Of a stretch of DNA of 35,002 nt, positions 1 to 8,667 are shown one piece after another (position 1 is the first letter of the stretch; every line of letters starts with the position of its first letter). This DNA comes from Cyclobacteriaceae bacterium. GTDB lineage: Bacteria > Bacteroidota > Bacteroidia > Cytophagales > Cyclobacteriaceae. Below the pieces are notes generated by a model. It searched no databases, was not told where the DNA came from, and was given only the letters and a program-made list of their open reading frames with translations. The translations under genes and the position numbers were made by a program. The stretch covers positions 1 to 35,002 of the forward strand of contig JAEUUI010000016.1 of NCBI GenBank assembly GCA_016786585.1, in the 5' to 3' direction.

Positions 1-115
1 GGATGTACATCTTATTCATTGCATAAGAAGTACCATACTTTTCAATGTAGTAGGAAAGGGGTTTGCGCAGTCGAATCAGCGCAATACCGCATTCGTGAAG
101 AATTTCATCGCTCAT
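1..115 (-). CDS. purF: Amidophosphoribosyltransferase, N-terminal part only (runs off the window)
   Basis: The first 38 codons of a minus-strand gene are visible, beginning MSDEILHECGIALIRL. This matches my knowledge of the N-terminus of Bacteroidota PurF-type glutamine amidotransferases, in which the Cys of the HECGI motif (Cys9 here) becomes the N-terminal nucleophile after a short propeptide is removed. PurF makes 5-phosphoribosylamine from PRPP and glutamine, the first step of purine synthesis, in the cytoplasm. The ATG lies 9 bases after the nuoN stop, so it may be read from the nuo transcript. The remainder, including the PRPP-binding domain, is outside the window, so the assignment rests on the N-terminus alone. 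Confidence 0.8.
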   Translation of the reverse strand, partial: MSDEILHECGIALIRLRKPLSYYIEKYGTSYAMNKMYI

Positions 116-124
116 GAAGCCGTA

Positions 125-1612
125 TTAAAGCACAAAGTTAACGGTATTCAGCCAACCCATCAAAAAATCGGGCCGGATGAACAAAAACAGTATTCCTGTA
201 ACCAAAATGACGGCTAAAAAATTCTCGAACGCGGTATTTTCTGAAGGCAGCGTGGAACCAGGCGTTTTCAGGAATGTGTAGTATGGGATTTTGAGGTAAT
301 AGAATAATGAAACAACGGTGTTCAGAAGGCCAAAAACCAATAACCAAAGCAGTATGGTCTTGCCCGTCTGCGCGTAGCTGGCCCACAACGAGGCGAACAT
401 GAAAAGCTTGGATGTGAAGCCGCCCGTGGGTGGAATTCCGGTTAATGATACGAGCGCCAGCAACAGTACGATACTGATCAGTATAAATGATCGCCCCACG
501 CCACCGAACAACGGAATTGAATCGATCGAATTTTTTTCAAACGCCTGAAGAGCAATAAACACTGCATAGTTTGATGCCATGTAAACGGCACTGTAAAACA
601 ATAGTGCCTGCATACTTTGTGGCGTAAGGCACACAACTCCGATTAATAAAAACCCCGACTGTGCAATGGAGCTGTACGCCATCATTCGCCTGGCACTGTT
701 TTGCCACAAGGCAGAGAAGTTTCCGATGCCGATTGTAATCATCGCAATAATGGCGAGTACCAGTTGCCAGTCAAATTGTACCGTTGTCAGCGCAAACGCC
801 ATCACCAGCTTGATCAATACAACAATGCCGGCCAGTTTCGGAACCACCGATAGGAAAGCAATCACTGGCATCGGTGACCCTTCGTAAACATCCGGTGCCC
901 AGATGTGCATGGGCGCTGCGGCAATTTTGTACAGAAATCCCGCAAAGGCCATCATTGACGAAACGATTACAAGTGCTGATTGATTAGTGGAGAGATTATT
1001 TGTAAAGGTTGCGGATGTAAACTCCAGTGTGCCCGTTATGCCAAACAAAATTGAGAAACCATACAGCATGATGGCGGATGCTGCCGAACCAAAAAGAAAA
1101 TACTTCAAACTTCCTTCGGCTCCTTTTCGGGAGAACTTGTAACCCGCCAGAATGTACGAGCTGATTGATAATACTTCCAGCGAGATAAAGACCATGATCA
1201 GGTTCGTGCTCATCATGAGCAAGTGACTTCCCAGGACTGCTGAAATCAGAAACACGTAAAACTCGCTGCTTAATTTTTCTGAGAGATCTTTGCTTCTCAA
1301 GGCCATCAATACCGTAAGCCCTGCAGCAACATCTGCCAGTATCCGGAAATAAGCGGAGAACTGATCCGCGCGCACCATATTGCCGAACAGGGAAACAGGC
1401 GTGCGATAAAATGTCCAGCTTAAAGTTGCGTACGCGATGCTCGCGATAAAAACTCCGAGCGTTAGTAGTGCTGGAACATTTGTTTTCCTGTTTCTTAGAA
1501 AAAAGCTAAAGACAACAACCGCTACAATGCCTAACGATAATATCACTTCAGGCATGGTGTAATACAACCCAACGCTGATCGATTTAAGCTTTGCGGATAG
1601 GGTTTGTTCCAA
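125..1612 (-). CDS. nuoN: NADH-quinone oxidoreductase subunit N
   Basis: This is a roughly 495-residue, strongly hydrophobic protein with about 14 predicted membrane segments. It is one of three antiporter-like proton-pumping subunits of complex I in the inner membrane. It carries the family signature YKIAAAPMHIWAPDVYEGSP, in which the first Lys and the later PKLAG Lys are the conserved buried charges of the proton channel. It follows nuoM with 3 bases between stop and start. The longest reading frame starts at a TTG. An in-frame ATG 19 codons later (base 1555, MPEVILSL) begins just before the first membrane helix and is an equally good start. It is the last nuo gene and is followed closely by purF. 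Confidence 0.95.
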   Translation of the reverse strand: MEQTLSAKLKSISVGLYYTMPEVILSLGIVAVVVFSFFLRNRKTNVPALLTLGVFIASIAYATLSWTFYRTPVSLFGNMVRADQFSAYFRILADVAAGLTVLMALRSKDLSEKLSSEFYVFLISAVLGSHLLMMSTNLIMVFISLEVLSISSYILAGYKFSRKGAEGSLKYFLFGSAASAIMLYGFSILFGITGTLEFTSATFTNNLSTNQSALVIVSSMMAFAGFLYKIAAAPMHIWAPDVYEGSPMPVIAFLSVVPKLAGIVVLIKLVMAFALTTVQFDWQLVLAIIAMITIGIGNFSALWQNSARRMMAYSSIAQSGFLLIGVVCLTPQSMQALLFYSAVYMASNYAVFIALQAFEKNSIDSIPLFGGVGRSFILISIVLLLALVSLTGIPPTGGFTSKLFMFASLWASYAQTGKTILLWLLVFGLLNTVVSLFYYLKIPYYTFLKTPGSTLPSENTAFENFLAVILVTGILFLFIRPDFLMGWLNTVNFVL

Positions 1613-1615
1613 AGC

Positions 1616-3226
1616 CTATGGGTTTTGAATGAATCGTATTGACTCGAAAATTGTATCTGAAAAATTTTGTGCGAACGGATTAACGTAATCCAGTAGTACC
1701 TGAGGGAAAATTCCGAAGATCAGCACCATCAGCGCAAGCGAAATCAGCATACCAAACTCGCGCTTGTCAACATCGGTTAACAACTCCGTCCGGATTTCGT
1801 TTTTAACATGAAACGGTCCGAAGAACATTCGCTGAAGTGTCCATAAATAATAGGCCGCACCCAGTATCAATCCGAACGCTGCAGCAAATGTGAAGCCTTC
1901 GCTGATTAATTGATTTGTTGATCCTGATGCCAGTGCGCCAAGTAATATCATCAATTCGGCAATAAATCCGGAGAATCCGGGCAGACCAAGCGATGCGAAA
2001 AAGGCAACCAATACAAAAACAAAGAACACCGGCATTTTGGAAGCAAGCCCGGAGTAATTGTTTATCAGACGGTCGTGTGTGCGATCGTATAAAACTCCGG
2101 CAATCAGGAACAGCATGGCGGAGATTAATCCGTGACTGAACATCTGATACACAGCACCTGATATGCCCTCTACGGTTAACGAGGCGAGGCCCAGCAAAAC
2201 AAATCCCATGTGCGATACCGATGAATAAGCAATCAATCGCTTGAGGTCTTTTGCGGCAAGGGCATTCAATGCTGCATAAATAATGGAGAGTATGCCAACG
2301 AACGCAACCACACTGCTCAACTCAAGGGCGGCTTCAGGAAAGATTGGATAGGCAATCCGTAACAATCCATAAGCGCCAACCTTTAACAGCAATGCTGCAA
2401 GAATAACCGATATCGGTGTTGGGGCTTCAACGTGTGCATCGGGCAACCACGTATGCAACGGAACGGCCGGAAGCTTGATGGCAAAGCCAATGAATAGGAA
2501 CAGGAATGCCCACCAACGCGCAGTCTGTGATCCGATCGTCCATGCGCCATCAGGGTTCAGTATTGATCCGAAAATAAAATTAGCCGGATCACTCATGTGC
2601 AACAGGTTGAAAGTGTGCACAACGGTATCACCTGATTCGGGAGTTTGAACCGAAATAACCAACGCGATTAATACAACAAGAATCAGTATTGAACCCAGTA
2701 GCGTATAGAGCAGGAATTTAATTGAAGCGTATTCGCGTTTCGGACCGCCCCAGATCCCGATGAGGAAGTACATGGGCAGCAGCATGAATTCAAAGAACAA
2801 ATAGAAGAGCAGGAAATCGAGCGCTGAGAATGTTCCGATGATGGCTCCATTGAGAATCCATAACAGGATGAAATAGCCTTTTACATTTTTATCGATCGTC
2901 CAGGATGAAATACCTGCGATCAGCATAATCAGCACCGTTAATAATACCATGCTGAAGCCCAGTCCGTCAAGGCCAAGAAAGTATTCCGCTTTTAAAATTC
3001 CCCAGCTTCCAAGATCGATCGAGAACCAGGAGTATTTTTCCAGTAGTTGGAACGACCCGAGTTGCGGAGTAGTTTGCCCGACAATGGCAACGATAAGCAG
3101 AAGCTGAACAAAGGAAACAACCAGGGTGAGAATCCGGAACGTTTTCTTCGCTTCCGCGGAAATGAAAAGCCCAATGAGTGCAGCAGCTACCGGTGTGAAG
3201 ATTAAATACGTGAGCAGGTTCTGCAT
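1616..3226 (-). CDS. nuoM: NADH-quinone oxidoreductase subunit M
   Basis: This 536-residue multi-spanning protein starts at ATG and is the second antiporter-like proton-pumping subunit of complex I. Visible landmarks are the conserved membrane glutamate in FFEFMLLPMYFLIGIWGG, the channel lysine and proline motif in AIKLPAVPLHTWLPDAHVEA, and the later LLLKVGAYG lysine. Length and order match NuoM; E. coli NuoM is slightly shorter. It lies between nuoL (6-base gap) and nuoN (3-base gap) in one operon and is certainly co-transcribed with them. I see nothing unusual in it. Confidence 0.96.
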   Translation of the reverse strand: MQNLLTYLIFTPVAAALIGLFISAEAKKTFRILTLVVSFVQLLLIVAIVGQTTPQLGSFQLLEKYSWFSIDLGSWGILKAEYFLGLDGLGFSMVLLTVLIMLIAGISSWTIDKNVKGYFILLWILNGAIIGTFSALDFLLFYLFFEFMLLPMYFLIGIWGGPKREYASIKFLLYTLLGSILILVVLIALVISVQTPESGDTVVHTFNLLHMSDPANFIFGSILNPDGAWTIGSQTARWWAFLFLFIGFAIKLPAVPLHTWLPDAHVEAPTPISVILAALLLKVGAYGLLRIAYPIFPEAALELSSVVAFVGILSIIYAALNALAAKDLKRLIAYSSVSHMGFVLLGLASLTVEGISGAVYQMFSHGLISAMLFLIAGVLYDRTHDRLINNYSGLASKMPVFFVFVLVAFFASLGLPGFSGFIAELMILLGALASGSTNQLISEGFTFAAAFGLILGAAYYLWTLQRMFFGPFHVKNEIRTELLTDVDKREFGMLISLALMVLIFGIFPQVLLDYVNPFAQNFSDTIFESIRFIQNP

Positions 3227-3232
3227 CGTGCC

Positions 3233-5110
3233 TTAAATCAGTGCGAAAAATAGAAAAATAATCAATCCGGTCACCGCCCAGAAAATGTAAAGCTGAATCT
3301 TTCCAGCCTGGAAGGAGCGGGTGATTGAACCAATCCACTTGACAACCCGGCCGCTGGTATCAACAACACCGTCAATAATATATTGATCGAACCAGGCGAT
3401 TCCGTGTGCGAACGACACATGTGCATACGCAACGAAGTGAAGTATGCCGTCAAGCACTTTTTTATCAGTCTTGGTTGCTCCAGACGCCAATGCAAGAACC
3501 GCAGGGCCAATGGTTTTTTGATAGAACGAATCGACACCAAACCCATTTTGAAAAAATGTTATACTCTTTGCCGATGCTTGTTTTGAATAAAGCAGTGTTG
3601 CCACGATCAATGCAATGAACACGGTAACCGTGGAAAGCCCTGCGGCAACAAAATTTGTTTCTGCTTCTGCAAACATTGTGTAGAACCAACCGGAAACATG
3701 AATAGGATTGAAGGAAACAATGAACCAGCAGGAAGCGATGGCACAGATTATCATCGGCACTCGCATTACCGAAGGAGCTTCGTGTATGGTCAGGGTTGAT
3801 TCTTTTCCGAAGAACACAAAGCGGATCATCCGGTAGCTATACAGCACGGTAATAAACGATACCAATGCAATTAATAGTGAAAAGATCCATTGAGCGGATG
3901 GATTCGGTAAAGTCCATGCGGCTGTCAGGATCGAATCTTTCGACAGAAAACCCGAGAATAACGGTATTCCTGAAAGTGAAGCTGCTGTTATGCAAAAAAC
4001 GATAAACGTAATGGGCAGTTTTTTTCGCAAGCCTCCCAGATTGCGGATATCCTGAATGTCAACTTTATTCTGATCAGTTGTTTGATGACTTAACGCATGG
4101 ATCACCGATCCGGAAGCCAGGAACAAACCGGCTTTAAAAAATGCGTGTGTGAACAAATGAAGCAAGGCAGCATCTTTTGCTCCCAGACCAATCGCAGTAA
4201 TCATAAGTCCCAACTGGGAGATGGTTGAGTATGCAAGAATTTTTTTTATATCAAATTGATTCAATGCGCACAACGCTCCGAACACAGCGGTGGAGATTCC
4301 GGTGATAGCGATAACAATCAGGGCAGTTTCAGTCAGTAAAGAACTAATGCGAATAAGCAGAAAAACCCCTGCGGCAACCATTGTGGCGGCATGCAACAAG
4401 GCAGATACGGGTGTTGGGCCCTCCATGGCATCCGGCAGCCAGAAGGATAAAGGCAGCTGTGCTGACTTTCCAATAATGCCGCAGAAAATGCAAAGCACTC
4501 CGGTCGTTAACCAGAATGAATCAATGGGTATTGATTGATGAACGAAGATTATTAAAATCCCTACGAGCATAAACGCATCGCCAATGCGGTTGAAGAGAAA
4601 AGCTTTGTGTGCAGCTTTCGCTGCGGCAGGTTTCTCCATCCAGTGCCCGATTAATAAATAAGACGAGAATCCCATCAATTCCCAGAACATGAACGTCAGG
4701 ATCAGTTGGTTCGACAATACAATCCCAAGCATGGAGAATGTAAAGAAACCCAGCATGCCGAAGTATCGCGTAAGTTTCGGATCATATGCCATGTATCCGG
4801 TTGAATACACGTGAACGAGAAGTGACACGACAGACACAACAATAATCATCAGTCGTGAAGATGAATCCAGCACGAGGCTAAAATTCAGTTCAGTGGTGCT
4901 GATGGAGAACCAGTGGGCATTAATGAAGACGTTCCCATCAGAAAAGAACAGCACAAAGCTGACGATTGCACATGCCACCAGAAAAATGGAAGAAGTTATG
5001 CTCGCGACCCAGCTGTACCGCTGCGGGATGACGAAACTTACAACAGCTGAAAGCAGCGGGAGTATCAGTACAAGCGCAAGCAGATTTTCTAATGTGGATG
5101 GATTCGGCAA
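3233..5110 (-). CDS. nuoL: NADH-quinone oxidoreductase subunit L
   Basis: This 625-residue protein is the most distal antiporter-like subunit of the complex I membrane arm. It is recognised by the WELMGFSSYLLIGHW segment (conserved Glu), by GKSAQLPLSFWLPDAMEGPT (conserved Lys and the WLPDAM motif), by the SALLHAATMVAAGV helix, and by a long C-terminal region ending in a last membrane helix, as expected for the lateral helix of NuoL. The only start ahead of the first membrane helix is a TTG 3 bases after the nuoK stop; no in-frame ATG lies between them. It is in the operon order K-L-M-N. Confidence 0.96.
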   Translation of the reverse strand: MPNPSTLENLLALVLILPLLSAVVSFVIPQRYSWVASITSSIFLVACAIVSFVLFFSDGNVFINAHWFSISTTELNFSLVLDSSSRLMIIVVSVVSLLVHVYSTGYMAYDPKLTRYFGMLGFFTFSMLGIVLSNQLILTFMFWELMGFSSYLLIGHWMEKPAAAKAAHKAFLFNRIGDAFMLVGILIIFVHQSIPIDSFWLTTGVLCIFCGIIGKSAQLPLSFWLPDAMEGPTPVSALLHAATMVAAGVFLLIRISSLLTETALIVIAITGISTAVFGALCALNQFDIKKILAYSTISQLGLMITAIGLGAKDAALLHLFTHAFFKAGLFLASGSVIHALSHQTTDQNKVDIQDIRNLGGLRKKLPITFIVFCITAASLSGIPLFSGFLSKDSILTAAWTLPNPSAQWIFSLLIALVSFITVLYSYRMIRFVFFGKESTLTIHEAPSVMRVPMIICAIASCWFIVSFNPIHVSGWFYTMFAEAETNFVAAGLSTVTVFIALIVATLLYSKQASAKSITFFQNGFGVDSFYQKTIGPAVLALASGATKTDKKVLDGILHFVAYAHVSFAHGIAWFDQYIIDGVVDTSGRVVKWIGSITRSFQAGKIQLYIFWAVTGLIIFLFFALI

Positions 5111-5113
5111 GCT

Positions 5114-5407
5114 TTAATCTTTTAATTCGTTGATCTGATCGGGTTCAGAGGTCTGATAATATTTGTATACGCGCAGTACAATCGCTAATCCAACTGCTGC
5201 TTCACACACTGCAACAACAATAACAAATAAGGCAAAGAATCGGCCCGACAGCCCGGGGCTATTCTGGTTAAAAACGATGAGATTAAGATTGGCGGCATTC
5301 AGCATCAATTCAATTCCAATCAAAACCATGATAGCGTTGCGCTTTGTGATTACCGTCATTAATCCCGCGGTAAACAAAATCACACCTAGTATTAATGCAT
5401 GCTCCAT
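5114..5407 (-). CDS. nuoK: NADH-quinone oxidoreductase subunit K
   Basis: This 97-residue protein has three membrane helices, the usual size for NuoK (about 100 residues). It has both hallmark membrane glutamates: one in the second helix (GIELMLNAANL) and one in the third (VAVCEAAVGLAIVL), which form part of the central proton path of complex I. It starts at ATG 3 bases after the nuoJ stop and is followed 3 bases later by the TTG start of nuoL. It is a plain member of the nuo operon. Confidence 0.96.
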   Translation of the reverse strand: MEHALILGVILFTAGLMTVITKRNAIMVLIGIELMLNAANLNLIVFNQNSPGLSGRFFALFVIVVAVCEAAVGLAIVLRVYKYYQTSEPDQINELKD

Positions 5408-5410
5408 CGG

Positions 5411-5911
5411 CTACTGCTTTTTCGTGTAAAATGATGAAGCAGTTACGGCTGCGCCCAATAACGCGATTAGTAGCAATAGCCCCACAACTTCAAACGGCAA
5501 TACAAAGTCGCTCATCAGTGCAATACCGGTCTGGGTAATGGGATTGCCCGCTTTGGCTACCGGCTGTTGAAAGAATTGCTGTTTGTAGAAAAGTTGAATA
5601 AGACTGGTTGCTGAAAAAATTCCAATTAAAGAAGCGGGCAACACGTATTGACTTTTTACCTGTAGCGGTTTACCCGCCAGGCGCGAGCTTAGCATGATTC
5701 CGAAAATGATTAACACCAATACTCCTCCGGCATAAACAAGAATTTGCGTTACCGCGATGAATTCTGCATTGTAAATCACAAAAACTCCTGCTAGGCTAAT
5801 TAAACAAACGATGAGCAGTAATGCTGCATGAAATACGTTTCGAACGAAAAGAATACTGAGTGCGGCCACACCCGCAAGACATTCAAACACATATAGCGTA
5901 AGCAAACTCAT
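5411..5911 (-). CDS. nuoJ: NADH-quinone oxidoreductase subunit J
   Basis: This 166-residue protein has about five membrane helices and is the NuoJ subunit of complex I. It is recognised from position (between I and K), size, and the conserved third-helix region with YNAEFIAVTQILVYAGGVLVL, whose Tyr and small-residue stretch are typical of ND6/NuoJ and the pi-bulge helix. Its ATG overlaps the nuoI stop by four bases (ATGA), implying translational coupling. The C-terminus ends in a short basic tail after the last helix. Confidence 0.95.
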   Translation of the reverse strand: MSLLTLYVFECLAGVAALSILFVRNVFHAALLLIVCLISLAGVFVIYNAEFIAVTQILVYAGGVLVLIIFGIMLSSRLAGKPLQVKSQYVLPASLIGIFSATSLIQLFYKQQFFQQPVAKAGNPITQTGIALMSDFVLPFEVVGLLLLIALLGAAVTASSFYTKKQ

Positions 5912-6552
5912 GCGCCCGGAGGTTTTATTTTCGGTTTGAAAACCGGGCGCGCAGCTTTTTGCGGTTCACCGGAAGGCGGTGGTGTTTGCGTAGCCTTTGC
6001 TTTTTGATGTTCCTCCAGTTCTTTTTTCTTACCGGCAATTTGATCTGCGCTCATTTCCGCGAAAGCGTAATTATGTTCGCGGATGTCGAACACACTGAAG
6101 TCGTACGTCTTCGTCATGGTAAGACATTCAGTCGGGCACACGGTTGTGCACAGCCCGCAAAAGCAGCATTTGCCCATGTCGATATCAAACTTTGCGGCAT
6201 AAATGCGCTTGGGTGTACCGTCTGATGTACGTCCGATCTCTTCGATTGCTTTAATAGGTTCGATTGTGATGCAATTTACCGGGCAGATTTTCGCGCACTT
6301 GTCGCAGACAATGCAGTCGTCAATCTCATTGTGCAGCTTGTAGCGGCCATTGTCGGGAAGCGGAAGCGAAACATGCGGATATTGAATCGTTGCTATACCT
6401 TCCTGCTGATCGAAGTATGCATTAGAGCGGATGGAATGATTAGCAGCACTCTTACGGGCTTTCAGCATGTGGCGGAACGTCAGGCGCAGGCCGCCCAGTA
6501 CCGAGCGGGTTGCCTTATGTACGTTTTGCCAATAGCCTGATTTCTGTTCCAT
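5908..6552 (-). CDS. nuoI: NADH-quinone oxidoreductase subunit I (two [4Fe-4S] clusters)
   Basis: This ferredoxin-like subunit carries electrons through clusters N6a and N6b toward the quinone site of complex I. Two cysteine motifs are visible: CDKCAKICPVNC and CCFCGLCTTVCPTEC, each CxxCxxCxxxCP-like. I take the ATG at base 6552 (MEQKSGYW) rather than the TTG four codons earlier, giving 214 residues. The protein is longer than E. coli NuoI (about 180) because of a lysine- and proline-rich C-terminal tail of roughly 40 residues with no obvious fold. It is separated from the upstream kinase gene by 45 bases and overlaps nuoJ by four. Confidence 0.95.
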   Translation of the reverse strand: MEQKSGYWQNVHKATRSVLGGLRLTFRHMLKARKSAANHSIRSNAYFDQQEGIATIQYPHVSLPLPDNGRYKLHNEIDDCIVCDKCAKICPVNCITIEPIKAIEEIGRTSDGTPKRIYAAKFDIDMGKCCFCGLCTTVCPTECLTMTKTYDFSVFDIREHNYAFAEMSADQIAGKKKELEEHQKAKATQTPPPSGEPQKAARPVFKPKIKPPGA

Positions 6553-6597
6553 CAACAGGAACAAAAATACACCAAAACAAATGAAAAGAGGATATTA

Positions 6598-8667
6598 TTA
6601 AGAAGCCTTGGGCACGGTAAACCAGAAGGTGCTTCCTTTGCCCTCGGTACTTTCCACCCAGATGCGGCCGCCATTCTTTTCAACAAACTCTTTGCAGAGA
6701 ATAAGCCCGAGACCGGTACCTTTTTCGTTGGCGGTGCCGCGGGTGCTGTATGGGTTTACTTTATCGAATAGCTTCTTCTGGATATCGGCTGGCATTCCTA
6801 CGCCATTATCTTTCACCGACACTACCAGCTCGCGGCCTTTATCTTCCGAAGCCACTACAATTTCGCCCCCGTCATTGGTGAACTTGATCGCGTTGGTAAT
6901 CAGGTTCCGGATTACCAGGTTGATTGTGTTTCTGTCGGCATAACCAATAGCCGTTTCCGGCACACGGTTAACCATGTTAACATGTTTGGTTTGAAGTGAT
7001 CCAAGAAGCTCGATGTTTTCATCTACGATTTTCTTGAGCTGAACATTGCTGGCCTGCAGGTGCATTTTATCCATCTGCAATACAGTCCAGTCAAGCAGGT
7101 TGTTCATCAGAGCGCGGGTGTGATTGAAGCGCGTTTTCAATTCCTTCACGGCAACCGGAAGTTCATCAGCGGTAATGGCGCCTTTATCAAGCAAATCCAT
7201 CAAACCGGCAAGCGCATTAATGGGCGAACGAAGGTCGTGCGAAATAATCGAGAAGAACTTGTCTTTTACTTCATTTAGCTGTTCAAGCTCTTCACTTCGC
7301 TTTTGCATTTCTTCCTGATGCTGTAATAACAACAGGTTGATTTGTTTTCTGCGTTGACCGCTGCGATAGACGGTCACGAGCAATATTGCGCTCAACGCAA
7401 CCACCACCACCAGAATATTGCTGATGAATTCGCTTTTCTTCAGGCGCGACTGGCGATCTTCTTCCTGCATGGTAAGCGCAGCGATCTTGTCGTCAAGTGT
7501 TTCAGTTTCGAAACCGATCTGGTCACGAAGAATTTTCTGTTGAATTTCATTGCTGTACAAACTGTCTTCCAGCGCATGGAATTGCTTGAAATAGCCCAGT
7601 GCTTTTTTATGATCGCCTTTTGTTTCCCACAAGGCAGCAAGGAGTTTATAGCAGGAGATTTCCAGCACACGGGCTTTAATCTCGTTGGCCAGGCCGAGTG
7701 CTTTTGTGGTGTAAATCAAAGCTTCGTCTGTCTTGCCCTGTTCCTTATATACGGTAGCCCGCCCGAGTTCAACTTCGGCAATTCCGAATTTGTTGGCCGC
7801 CTGGTTATGGAGATTGATGGTTGAATCATAGTAAGCCAGTGCTTTGCTATAATCTTTTTTGCCGAGGTAAGCTTTGGCAATTTTTGAAAACGTTTTTGAC
7901 TGGTCTTCGCGCAACATTACGTTTCCGCTTTCTTTCAGGAGCTTATTCGCTGAGGCCACTGAGAGATTCAAATAGTGGAGTGCAGAATCATATTCGCCCA
8001 TTCGCAGTTTTACATCGCCTATCTCGTCAAGCGAGTACGGTTCGCCCTCACGGTCGTTGATTGCTTTGCTTATCTCACGACTCGCTTTTAAATGTTTTAA
8101 GGCAATTTCATATTGACCAAGCTCTTTAAACACCCGGCCCAGGTTATGTAAAGCAATTGTGGTGGTTAGCGAATCGGTCTTATCCTTAGCTGCTTTTTTC
8201 AGGATTTTGAATGCATACGTAAGAAAGTAGTAAGCCTCATCGTATTCACCCAATTCATAATAGAAGTTACCCATGTTGTTATGACTGCGGGCAATGGCAA
8301 TACTGTCTTTGCTTGAGATAGCGCCCTGAAGGCCGATCGATTCATACTTTACCGCGTTTGTGTAGTCGCCTTTATAATAATAGTTCAGGGCCAGGCGTTG
8401 GGCGGCACGTTGCTTCAGCGGGTAATTCTTGATTTTTTCAGAAAGCTCAATCGCTTTTGTCGTATACGTCAGACTCTTTGAGAAGTCCTTAAACGCATAC
8501 AGGTCGCTGAGCTGGGTAAAAGCCTTGATACGGGTAGTATCGGGGATGCCCTGCGAAATCACAACTTCGAGGCTATCGATCTGATGGCCATTTTGGGCCA
8601 CCGAATGAGTCATGCTGCCACAGATCAGGAGCAGCGCAAAAACGGGTATAAGGAATATTTTTCTCAC
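6598..8667 (-). CDS. TPR-containing sensor histidine kinase inserted in the nuo operon
   Basis: I choose the GTG at 8667 as start: it overlaps the nuoH stop (GTGA) and opens directly into a signal peptide (VRKIFLIPVFALLLICG). The product has 689 residues. Residues about 35-390 are a chain of tetratricopeptide repeats, presumably periplasmic. A single membrane helix lies near 412-435, followed by a short coiled coil and a kinase core. The H-box is SHDLRSP with the phospho-acceptor at about His477, the N-box NLVIRNLITNAIKFT, the G1 box DNGVGM and the G2 box GTGLGL. No receiver domain or neighbouring response regulator is present, so the partner is unknown. An older, longer reading frame from 8739 exists but lies inside nuoH. 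Confidence 0.9.
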   Translation of the reverse strand: MRKIFLIPVFALLLICGSMTHSVAQNGHQIDSLEVVISQGIPDTTRIKAFTQLSDLYAFKDFSKSLTYTTKAIELSEKIKNYPLKQRAAQRLALNYYYKGDYTNAVKYESIGLQGAISSKDSIAIARSHNNMGNFYYELGEYDEAYYFLTYAFKILKKAAKDKTDSLTTTIALHNLGRVFKELGQYEIALKHLKASREISKAINDREGEPYSLDEIGDVKLRMGEYDSALHYLNLSVASANKLLKESGNVMLREDQSKTFSKIAKAYLGKKDYSKALAYYDSTINLHNQAANKFGIAEVELGRATVYKEQGKTDEALIYTTKALGLANEIKARVLEISCYKLLAALWETKGDHKKALGYFKQFHALEDSLYSNEIQQKILRDQIGFETETLDDKIAALTMQEEDRQSRLKKSEFISNILVVVVALSAILLVTVYRSGQRRKQINLLLLQHQEEMQKRSEELEQLNEVKDKFFSIISHDLRSPINALAGLMDLLDKGAITADELPVAVKELKTRFNHTRALMNNLLDWTVLQMDKMHLQASNVQLKKIVDENIELLGSLQTKHVNMVNRVPETAIGYADRNTINLVIRNLITNAIKFTNDGGEIVVASEDKGRELVVSVKDNGVGMPADIQKKLFDKVNPYSTRGTANEKGTGLGLILCKEFVEKNGGRIWVESTEGKGSTFWFTVPKAS

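Noticed and set aside
7342-7824. A 160-codon plus-strand frame opposite the histidine kinase gene
   Set aside because: It is antisense to well-conserved TPR and kinase coding sequence and resembles no protein family I know.
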